Below the pieces are notes generated by a model. That model saw only the letters and a list, made by a program, of their open reading frames with translations, did not search any database and had not been told where the DNA came from. The position numbers and the translations under genes were made by a program. A stretch of DNA of 8,773 nucleotides, taken from positions 1 to 8,773 of the forward strand of contig JAFCZI010000077.1 in assembly GCA_019314425.1 (NCBI GenBank), read 5' to 3'. Shown here in pieces: positions 1 to 5,644 of this stretch. How positions within the stretch are numbered: position 1 is the stretch's first letter; each line of letters begins with the position of its first letter. Origin of the DNA: Deltaproteobacteria bacterium. GTDB taxonomy: Bacteria > Desulfobacterota > DSM-4660 > Desulfatiglandales > Desulfatiglandaceae.

Positions 1-124
1 TAGCAGATTTTATTTTATCGATATAATTCAACGCATTCAGGACACTGTCTTCAGCAATGTAGTCAAATACCGAATCAAGATCATCTTCAGCTTTGCATGT
101 GTATACAAGGTCAACGAGACTCAT
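1..124 (-). CDS. ParE/RelE-type toxin, N-terminal part (cut by window edge)
   Basis: This reading frame is open from an ATG at 124 to the window start and gives about 41 residues. I read it directly from the bases because it is too short to be obvious. The segments VDLVYTCKAEDDLDSVFDYI and AEDSVLNALNYIDKI match the N-terminal pattern of ParE/RelE toxins: a first beta strand, the AE-DL motif, a DYIAEDS turn, then a helix. Toxins of this fold either poison gyrase (ParE) or cleave mRNA on the ribosome (RelE), and the missing C-terminus is needed to tell which. The gene starts 14 bases inside the end of the preceding small gene, the translational coupling typical of antitoxin-toxin pairs. Whether the full protein is intact cannot be judged here. 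Confidence 0.75.
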   Translation of the reverse strand, partial: MSLVDLVYTCKAEDDLDSVFDYIAEDSVLNALNYIDKIKSA

Positions 125-341
125 ACTTGGCTCTCAGATTGTCAAAAATTTCTTTGTGCCTTCTCACAGAGAGCGGCGATCTGATTCCGACATCTATTTC
201 TTTTTCAATCGCTGAAATCAATGAATCTTTGTCTGTTAAAGATTTTAGGATCACCTCCACTTCATGGCCCGCAAACTCGGGGGGCAACTCTATGATGACT
301 TGATTGTTCTTCACTTTGGCAACTTTATGTATAGTTTGCAT
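111..341 (-). CDS. Small antitoxin-like protein paired with ParE-type toxin
   Basis: This 76-residue protein probably neutralises the overlapping toxin. The N-terminal half (KVKNNQVIIELPPEFAGHEV) has the short beta-strand, 'LPPEF' pattern of AbrB-like or DUF2281-like small proteins. The C-terminal half is charged and helical and ends in DNLRAKYESR, resembling the toxin-wrapping tails of ParD-type antitoxins. I chose the ATG at 341, the MQTIHK start. An in-frame ATG at 362 would add seven residues (MGSVGRK), but it lies inside an inverted repeat that could be the operator, so the shorter form is preferred. The stop at 111 lies within the toxin gene. The assignment rests mainly on gene pairing and size. 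No DNA-binding domain is certain. Confidence 0.6.
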   Translation of the reverse strand: MQTIHKVAKVKNNQVIIELPPEFAGHEVEVILKSLTDKDSLISAIEKEIDVGIRSPLSVRRHKEIFDNLRAKYESR

Positions 342-350
342 TTTTCGCCC

Positions 351-368
351 CACTGACCCCATTCAGTG
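351..368. promoter_or_regulatory. Inverted repeat before antitoxin gene, possible operator
   Basis: CACTGA (351-356) and TCAGTG (363-368) are perfect 6-base inverted arms separated by six bases, about 10 bases upstream of the preferred antitoxin ATG at 341. Type II antitoxins often repress their own operon through such palindromes. No convincing -10/-35 pair was found next to it, so the operator role is inference. Confidence 0.4.
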
Positions 369-418
369 TCTATTTTTGCATCACCCCTCATATTTCACCT
401 TACACGAAGCCCCACCAA

Positions 419-445
419 CGTTCCCACACGGAGCGTGGGACCGAG
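419..445. repeat. Small palindromic intergenic repeat
   Basis: TCCCAC (422-427) and GTGGGA (435-440) form a 6-base stem with a 7-base loop, inside a unit that begins CGTTCCCAC and ends GTGGGACCGAG. The unit resembles the 'CGTTCCCACGC...GCGTGGGAACG' palindromes I recall as dispersed repeats in many proteobacterial genomes. It lies just past the stop codon of the 76-residue gene and has no T-tract, so it is not a canonical terminator. It may still stabilise the 3' end of the mRNA. Confidence 0.5.
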
Positions 446-457
446 AGGAATAAGCTG

Positions 458-688
458 TCACGCCCGCAGCACAAGGGCTTCCTGTGCCTTTTCAGGCAAA
501 TCCGGAAGAACAAAATAAGACGCTGGGTAGAGATAGTCTTCCGCAGATTCATCAATAATGCGCAGATACCCTTCCCGATCTGCAGCCTCGTCGGGCAGAA
601 GCCGATATACCTTCCCCTTTTCCAGATCCTCACAATCCCGGTCTTCTATGCAGATTCCAAACCGAAAATTCTGTTCCAATACTTCCAT
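458..688 (-). CDS. Small conserved-type hypothetical protein (76 aa)
   Basis: This is a compact acidic cytoplasmic protein with no signal peptide or membrane segment. The central segment (KVYRLLPDEAADREGYLRII) is followed by DESAEDYLYPASYFVLPDLP. I recall short stand-alone proteins with this 'RVLPD...DESGEDYLYPA.YFV' pattern in many bacteria, but no function is known to me. The ATG at 688 is preceded by GAAG about 8 bases upstream, an acceptable ribosome binding site, and the frame runs cleanly to TGA at 458. The frame is supported by this recognisable pattern rather than by length. It is separated from both the pilus operon and the toxin-antitoxin pair by repeat-containing gaps, so it is probably a separate unit. 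Confidence 0.65.
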   Translation of the reverse strand: MEVLEQNFRFGICIEDRDCEDLEKGKVYRLLPDEAADREGYLRIIDESAEDYLYPASYFVLPDLPEKAQEALVLRA

Positions 689-716
689 GGTTATTCTTCA
701 AACAGCAGACTTGAGT

Positions 717-748
717 GGTGGATTCGCTGCGCTTAATCCACCCTACAC
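717..748. repeat. Palindromic repeat with 8-base perfect arms
   Basis: GGTGGATT (717-724) and AATCCACC (735-742) are perfect inverted arms around a 10-base GC-rich loop (CGCTGCGCTT), followed by CTACA. This is the familiar 'GGTGGATTCGCT.CGCTTAATCCACC' type of dispersed bacterial repeat, recognised from memory. It lies in the 164-base gap between the TPR gene and the 76-residue gene. No T-tract follows on the minus strand, so it is not a standard intrinsic terminator, although it could act as a 3' mRNA barrier. The rest of this gap shows nothing firm. Confidence 0.6.
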
Positions 749-852
749 CTTATGGGGTTCCTGTTACTTTTTCACTTCGATATTTCGGGGGATGTTCGAC
801 GTTCATTTCCATAAAACACCGCAAACACCCAAAAGGTCACATTTTTTCAATA

Positions 853-1629
853 TCACTTCTGAAGGACCGCCAGCAGCTTCCGGGCCTCCCTACCTTCCAG
901 ACCCCTCGGATCATCCGAGATGACCTTGATGAGGGACGCTTTGGCCTCTTCGATTTTGCCCTGCTCAATAAACAGCTTGGCCAGCCCCATGCGACCCGCC
1001 GGGTCTTTGGGCCGGTACAGGATGGCCTCTCGGTAGTTGGCTTCCGCTTCCTTTAAATTCCCTTTTTTCTCGTAAAGGCGGGCGATATTCAGGTAGACAA
1101 TCGAGTATGAGCGCGACAGGCGGAGGGCCGTTTCGTAATTCTCAAGGGCCTTTTGATAGTCCCCCATCTTGAAATACGCCAACCCAATGTTGTTGTAGGC
1201 GTATTGGGGCGTCTGGTATTTGATGTTATCCGCCGCTTTCTTGAAACAACTGATGGCCTTGTTCCAGTCCCCCATGAGCAGGTAAACCGTACCCATGTTG
1301 TTGACGGCCTCGGAGAACTGGGGGTTCAGTTCCAGGGCTTTACGGAAATATTTAAGGGAAAGCGGATAATCCCCCAGGCCTCGAAACGCCAGGGCGATCT
1401 GCTGATAGATTTGTTCATTACCCGGATCCAGCTCGACCGCTTCCAGAAGTCTCTGAAGACCTCCCCGGGGATTCCCCTCGGCGGCCATAGCGTTCCCGAG
1501 GTTCGCCAGGGTGTTTGCTTTTTTCTTCTGGGCCGCACGGTCGGCGCCGCAGCCAAAGGAAAGCAAGAGCAGCCCCGCAACCAGACACCCCATCCCCGAA
1601 CAAAAAAGCGGACTCTTCACAAAACGCAT
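853..1629 (-). CDS. pilW: Type IV pilus pilotin-like TPR protein (PilW/PilF/Tgl type)
   Basis: This 258-residue exported TPR protein probably promotes outer-membrane localisation and multimerisation of the secretin PilQ, as PilF (Pseudomonas), PilW (Neisseria) and Tgl (Myxococcus) do. The N-terminus has a basic start, a hydrophobic stretch (residues 16-25) and Cys27 in LSFGC. This is an imperfect lipobox, since Ser rather than Leu is at -3, but a lipoprotein is likely. Six consecutive TPRs follow, at about 38-71, 72-105, 106-139, 142-175, 176-209 and 210-243. The six-repeat, roughly 250-residue build matches PilF and Tgl. I chose the ATG at 1629 because AAGGA sits 7 bases upstream; a TTG one codon earlier is less likely. 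It starts 58 bases after pilQ ends on the same strand, so the two are probably cotranscribed. Generic TPR proteins look similar, so position beside pilQ is part of the argument. Confidence 0.85.
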   Translation of the reverse strand: MRFVKSPLFCSGMGCLVAGLLLLSFGCGADRAAQKKKANTLANLGNAMAAEGNPRGGLQRLLEAVELDPGNEQIYQQIALAFRGLGDYPLSLKYFRKALELNPQFSEAVNNMGTVYLLMGDWNKAISCFKKAADNIKYQTPQYAYNNIGLAYFKMGDYQKALENYETALRLSRSYSIVYLNIARLYEKKGNLKEAEANYREAILYRPKDPAGRMGLAKLFIEQGKIEEAKASLIKVISDDPRGLEGREARKLLAVLQK

Positions 1630-1687
1630 CAACGCATCCTTTATTTCAAAAGTCTCAGGGTGCGGTTGTCAGCCCCCTGCAAACGGA

Positions 1688-4012
1688 TCAAGACATGTCG
1701 TCAACGACGCTTTTGATCACGGTGGGGGTCAGGAAGATCAACAGCTCTATCTGCCCCTCTTCTTTACGCTCGGCCTTGAACAGCCATCCCAGCAGGGGGA
1801 TGTCCTTGAGAAAGGGGATTCCCGAATCCGAGGTTCGCTCCTGTTTTTGATAGATGCCACCGATGACCACGGTATCCCCGGTCTTGACAATCAGGGTGCT
1901 CGTAATTTTCTTTTGCGTTCTGCCCGGTGGGGACTCCGTCTGCCCCTCCACACCAGTCGTTTGCTTGGCCGTTTTGGTTTTGTCGTCCGTCACTTTCACC
2001 TTCATGGTCACATGGGAGTTGTCCGCACTCACCGTGGGGGTGACCGTCAGCGAGAGTAAGGCGGGGATTTGTTGGAAACTGATGGTATCCAGAGTCCTGA
2101 TCGAATAGTAGTCAATGTCACCTCGTGAAATAAACGCCTCCTCACCGTTTATGGTCATGACCTTGGGCGCTGAGATAATATTGATTTTTTGATCTTCCTG
2201 GGCCAGGGCCAGGGAGGCATCCAAGGCCAGGGAGCCTAAACCGCCGTCGGTTAAAAAGCCGAAGGCCAGACCGATATTGGCAGCCCAACCGGCCGGGCTG
2301 TTGGTGGAGAAACTGCCGTCAAACCGCGTGGTACCGTCGGAGTTGAACCACTTTCGTTCCACACCCGGACGACTGCCGTCCAGGGACTGCCATTCGATAC
2401 CCAGGTCACGGGTAAAACCGACGGTGGCTTCCACGATCCGGGCTTCGATCAACACCTGTTTTTCCGGTACATCCAGTTTCCGGACCAGTTCCTTAACCTT
2501 GTCCACCTTGGCCCGAACCCCGTTGGCGATAACCATGTTGGTGCCGGAGTCGTATGACAGATAGAGGTCCAGGGCGACGATTTTGATCTTCTTACCTTCC
2601 TCCTCTTCCCCTTCCTCTTTTTCCTCGGATTTGGCCCCCTCAATATCCAGAATACCCGGAACCGGCGGGTCGGCAGTCTTGTCGCCCACGAGCATCTTAA
2701 AAATGTCTGCTACGGGCCGGTGACGGACGATGATGAATTCCACCACCTTGGCTTCAAAAATCCCCTGAAGCCGTTTGGCGGCCATGAGTGCGCCTTTTCG
2801 CTTTTTCTCGGCGATTTCCATGTCCACCAGCTTGCTCCGGGGCACTACCCAGAGGACTTCATCTTCAATCTGGTAGGTCAATCCGTTCGGTTTAAGGACC
2901 ATTTCCAGGGCTTGGTCCCAGGCGACATCGTCCAGCCGCATGGATATTTTGCCTTCCACATCACTGCCCCAAACGATATTGAGGTTGGCCACTTCAGCCA
3001 GAAGTTTCAGGATATTGCGGATATCCGTGTCCACAAAGTCAAAACTCATTCTCTGACCGGCATAACTTTTGCTGGTGCTCTCGAAAAGTCCCGCCCGGGT
3101 TTCTTCCTGTGTTGACGCTTTCGCCACATCAGGGGACGAGGCGGCGGCTTCGGACGGACTACCCGTCGGAGGCGCGGCGAGTTCTGAAAATCCGGCGGGT
3201 AAGGCGTCAAAATCCACCATCAGCAGGGTTCCCTCGTGGTTTACATGATACGGCGTCAGAGCCCGCAGAGATACTTTCAGGAGTACGCTTCGGTCCCGGG
3301 GCGCATAAAAAGCCCGGATTCCCTGAACAACACCCCCCGGAGGCATCGCTTCCAGGGCTTTGAGCACCCGGGGCGTTGCCGCGACACCCTTGATATCGAT
3401 GGACAACACGCTGCCTTCAAACATCACGGCGCTTTCCACCGGCTGATCCGTTTCGATGCGGAGCTGTGTACTGCCGTCGGGACGTTCCAGGACAGCCCAT
3501 TCACTGATTTTGGGTCCTGCCGCGTCACTGGGCCCGTCGGCTTGAACGACCCTCGCCGGGGCATCGAACTTTGCATCTCCCACCGGCGCCACCGAGAGGA
3601 ACACCTTATCCCCTTCCCAGGTGAGGCCATACCGGTATTCTTCCGTCCTGACATAGACCACCAATCCCGTGTGGCCGAGGCCGCGCTTCTGGATGAGATA
3701 TTTTGCTACAGGACCTTCAGCCAGCGCAACGGTTTTGGACAAACCCTCCGCCGGCATTGCCTCAAAATCCACACAGATACGGGGTGGATCCGAGAGGGTA
3801 TAGACTTTTCGGTCGGTCCGGACGCCGGGCGCGTTGATAACAAGCGTGGTTTCTCCGGGGGCCACGACCGGATTAATACTTTTCAGGATTCCCTTATCAC
3901 CGTCGTCCACTCGGGTAGCGGAAGGGGTTGAGCAACTGACCGTCAGAACCCCCAGAAGGAAAATCCACAGACCGAACCGGATTCGGAATGTTCCGTCCTT
4001 ATGTGAATGCAT
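1688..4012 (-). CDS. pilQ: Type IV pilus secretin PilQ
   Basis: PilQ forms the gated outer-membrane channel through which the pilus passes. The preferred product is 774 residues. Order: signal peptide with hydrophobic core (about 13-26) and Cys27 in LTVSC; two AMIN-type peptidoglycan-binding regions (about 43-145 and 170-270); a low-complexity Ser/Pro/Ala linker (275-305); an N0/STN domain (about 320-392, with MSFDFVDTDIRNILKLLAEV); an N1 domain (about 418-515) interrupted by an acidic insert; and the secretin barrel (about 517-770), with VLIEARIVEATVGFTRDLGI at its start and the C-terminal signature GDTVVIGGIYQ...PLLGWLF. The ATG at 4012 follows an ideal Shine-Dalgarno; an in-frame start at 4048 would add 12 residues before the signal peptide and is unlikely. 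The length is typical of a PilQ with two AMIN domains. Partners PilP and the TPR pilotin are encoded on either side. Confidence 0.95.
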   Translation of the reverse strand: MHSHKDGTFRIRFGLWIFLLGVLTVSCSTPSATRVDDGDKGILKSINPVVAPGETTLVINAPGVRTDRKVYTLSDPPRICVDFEAMPAEGLSKTVALAEGPVAKYLIQKRGLGHTGLVVYVRTEEYRYGLTWEGDKVFLSVAPVGDAKFDAPARVVQADGPSDAAGPKISEWAVLERPDGSTQLRIETDQPVESAVMFEGSVLSIDIKGVAATPRVLKALEAMPPGGVVQGIRAFYAPRDRSVLLKVSLRALTPYHVNHEGTLLMVDFDALPAGFSELAAPPTGSPSEAAASSPDVAKASTQEETRAGLFESTSKSYAGQRMSFDFVDTDIRNILKLLAEVANLNIVWGSDVEGKISMRLDDVAWDQALEMVLKPNGLTYQIEDEVLWVVPRSKLVDMEIAEKKRKGALMAAKRLQGIFEAKVVEFIIVRHRPVADIFKMLVGDKTADPPVPGILDIEGAKSEEKEEGEEEEGKKIKIVALDLYLSYDSGTNMVIANGVRAKVDKVKELVRKLDVPEKQVLIEARIVEATVGFTRDLGIEWQSLDGSRPGVERKWFNSDGTTRFDGSFSTNSPAGWAANIGLAFGFLTDGGLGSLALDASLALAQEDQKINIISAPKVMTINGEEAFISRGDIDYYSIRTLDTISFQQIPALLSLTVTPTVSADNSHVTMKVKVTDDKTKTAKQTTGVEGQTESPPGRTQKKITSTLIVKTGDTVVIGGIYQKQERTSDSGIPFLKDIPLLGWLFKAERKEEGQIELLIFLTPTVIKSVVDDMS

Positions 4013-4018
4013 CAATCT

Positions 4019-4028
4019 CTCCTCCTCC
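4019..4028 (-). promoter_or_regulatory. Strong pilQ ribosome binding site
   Basis: On the minus strand this reads GGAGGAGGAG, ending 6 bases before the ATG at 4012. It is the strongest Shine-Dalgarno in the window and decides the pilQ start against the upstream in-frame ATG at 4048. It suggests high, independently initiated translation of the secretin, which is needed in many copies per pore. Confidence 0.85.
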
Positions 4029-4096
4029 CACCTTTGGTGAAACAGCAACCCGGCTGATAGCGGACTTTAAACTGTTTATTTTTCTCATACATTTCA

Positions 4097-5407
4097 TCAA
4101 TCGCTTCCATAAACCCTGTAGACCTCGGTAATTTTTTTGACGGATTTGATGGGCACGTCCCGGGTCCCCTCAATATCGAGACGACGAATGAAGATTTCCG
4201 GTCTATCCCGCCGGTACACATAGTTGACGATATAAATATTCAACCCCGGTGTAACGGAAAATTTAAAGCGGGTGACATAATCCGATCGGGGCCGTTTCGA
4301 TCCATACTGGCTCTCCGCCATGGGGGACAGGGAGGCTGTGGCGACATGGGTGCCCACGGGCAGAATATTTTCGTAATCCTCCAGGGCCAGGTGGAGTTTC
4401 CAGCCTTTCCCGGTTTCATGGGTGGATATCCTTTTGCTGAGACCCGGTTTACCCCAGATGTATTGAAATCTCAAACCCGTCTCATCATCGTTGAAGGGGA
4501 GAAAATAGTAATCACTCTTCTCGGGAAGGACGTAGGGCTCGAATTTATGAGCCATACCGTCCTGTTCTTTGATAATGAGGGTGGCATCCTGAATGATGTA
4601 ACTGAGTTCCTTCAATGTTTCGTCGCTTTTCACGCGGCTTTGAAGCACCTGGCCGGTGCGGTTGCGCAACGACCCCGTCTTGCTCTCTTTGCGCGTATCG
4701 TAAACCATGCCGTCAGCTCGAATCTGCCAGGAAAGGTTGAGATCGTCGCAGACGGGTTGGCTCAGGAAAACGACTTTTCCCAGGGTTTCCTGTTTGGCTT
4801 CCGCTATCAATTCTTCCGCGCTCTCCAACAGGACATGGGTAAAAAACCGTGTTCCGGATGGGGAAAGACCAAGATTCCAGGGCGCTGGATGATCGAATTC
4901 GAGGGGCTTGATCCGATACCACCGATCGTAGGGAGGTGCGGTGCCCCAGATGTCGGCCTGGCAGGTCGCGTTTGAATCGCCCTTGATGGCGACCCTTCCA
5001 AATATATACGCATCCGCCTTGAGGTGATCCACGACCAGTTCCCTCAGATCCCCGCTTTTGGAAAACGCCCCGGAGGTGATCACAAGCCCCCGTTTCTCTA
5101 AATCCCCGACCGACAGGAGTTCAAACTGCGTCCCTTCGGCAAAGGCCATTCTGATGCGGTTGGAAACATACCGGGAACCCACCGTGACGCTGCCTTCCGG
5201 ACTAGCGAAATCAAAAACCGCCACCCGGACCACGGGCCGCTTATTCACATCGTAATACCGGGTGGCAATCCGGTGGGTCAGTTGAAACGCCAACTGGTCG
5301 ATACCGGCATTGAACGTGGGCAGGCCGTTGTTCTCGGCCAGCGCCGCCGGAAACCCCATCCATCCCACAACAAACAGAAACAATATCCACTGGGTAACTC
5401 GTTTCAT
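4097..5407 (-). CDS. Unrecognised exported protein with FlgO/CsgG-like N-terminal region, between pilP and pilQ
   Basis: I do not recognise this 436-residue protein as a named T4P component. It has a clear Sec signal peptide: basic start, hydrophobic core 7-19, and probable signal peptidase I cleavage after Ala-Leu-Ala (22-24). There is no lipobox Cys. Residues about 33-145 resemble the FlgO/CsgG-like nucleotide-binding-type fold of envelope proteins: an N-terminal helix (DQLAFQLTHRIA), a strand VVRVAVFDFASPEG, a helix with RYVSNRIRMAF, then FELLSVGDLEKRGL, a helix, and LKADAYIFGRVAIKGDS. The rest (146-436) looks beta-rich and is unfamiliar. It has a potential Cys pair, Cys149 and Cys220, that could be disulphide bonded in the periplasm. 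The ATG at 5407 has GAGGGG about 9 bases upstream. The frame is intact, on the operon strand, and ends 84 bases before pilQ. Location between pilP and pilQ suggests an accessory role at the secretin, which is inference. Confidence 0.8.
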   Translation of the reverse strand: MKRVTQWILFLFVVGWMGFPAALAENNGLPTFNAGIDQLAFQLTHRIATRYYDVNKRPVVRVAVFDFASPEGSVTVGSRYVSNRIRMAFAEGTQFELLSVGDLEKRGLVITSGAFSKSGDLRELVVDHLKADAYIFGRVAIKGDSNATCQADIWGTAPPYDRWYRIKPLEFDHPAPWNLGLSPSGTRFFTHVLLESAEELIAEAKQETLGKVVFLSQPVCDDLNLSWQIRADGMVYDTRKESKTGSLRNRTGQVLQSRVKSDETLKELSYIIQDATLIIKEQDGMAHKFEPYVLPEKSDYYFLPFNDDETGLRFQYIWGKPGLSKRISTHETGKGWKLHLALEDYENILPVGTHVATASLSPMAESQYGSKRPRSDYVTRFKFSVTPGLNIYIVNYVYRRDRPEIFIRRLDIEGTRDVPIKSVKKITEVYRVYGSD

Positions 5408-5425
5408 TTGGATTTCCCCTCGACG

Positions 5426-5573
5426 TTAATTGATGGCGTCGTAAAAAGCCCCATCTACTGCGTTGCAGTGATTTTTCAGAATCTCAACATACTACATGTA
5501 TGCCAGACGATCCTGAAAAACCACTACGCCATCCGTAGATAGATTCGTGACTTTTTACGAGGCCATCTTAATT
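5426..5573. mobile_element. MITE-like palindromic element with TTAATT direct repeats
   Basis: The 136-base element (5432-5567) is an imperfect palindrome over nearly its full length. Its terminal arms, GATGGCGTCGTAAAAAGCC (5432-5450) and the reverse complement of 5549-5567, agree at 17 of 19 positions. The centre is at TACATGTA (5493-5500), and the inner arms around TTTTTCAG/CTGAAAAA also pair. It is flanked immediately by perfect direct repeats TTAATT (5426-5431 and 5568-5573), the signature of a target-site duplication. It has no coding capacity. I recall similar 'GGCGTCGTAAAAAGTC' palindromes as dispersed repeats in deltaproteobacterial genomes. When transcribed with the operon it would fold into a long hairpin between pilP and the downstream genes. 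Confidence 0.8.
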
Positions 5574-5622
5574 AAATCCACTGCTGTAAAAAAGACAGCC
5601 CTAGAGAGCAAGGTCTCAACAT

Positions 5623-5643
5623 TCCGCAATCCACAATCCGCAA
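5623..5643. repeat. Heptad tandem repeat (TCCGCAA x3)
   Basis: Three consecutive 7-base units read TCCGCAA, TCCACAA and TCCGCAA, immediately beyond the pilP stop codon (TAG at 5645-5647). On the minus strand this is the 'GATTGCGGATT' type of short iterated sequence, which I recall as common between genes of some bacterial groups. It is flanked by AGGTCT (5611-5616) and AGACCT (5650-5655), a 6-base inverted pair that could close a loop around it. No function is evident. Confidence 0.6.
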
Positions 5644-5644
5644 T

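Noticed and set aside
717..742. Intrinsic terminator for the pil operon.
   Set aside because: The hairpin is stable but no T-tract follows it on the minus strand, and it matches a dispersed repeat family better.
759..821. A 20-codon minus-strand ORF (MEMNVEHPPKYRSEKVTGTP) between the TPR gene and the 76-residue gene.
   Set aside because: It has no convincing ribosome binding site, and its DNA (the GATGTTCGACGTTCATTTCC stretch on the plus strand) looks like a dispersed noncoding repeat, not a gene.
3236..3931. Plus-strand ORF of 231 codons opposite pilQ.
   Set aside because: It is an antisense shadow of the AMIN region of pilQ, with no recognisable domain or ribosome binding site.
4029..4039. 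Short palindrome CACC-TTT-GGTG just upstream of the pilQ ribosome binding site.
   Set aside because: A 4-base stem is too short to support a regulatory claim on its own.
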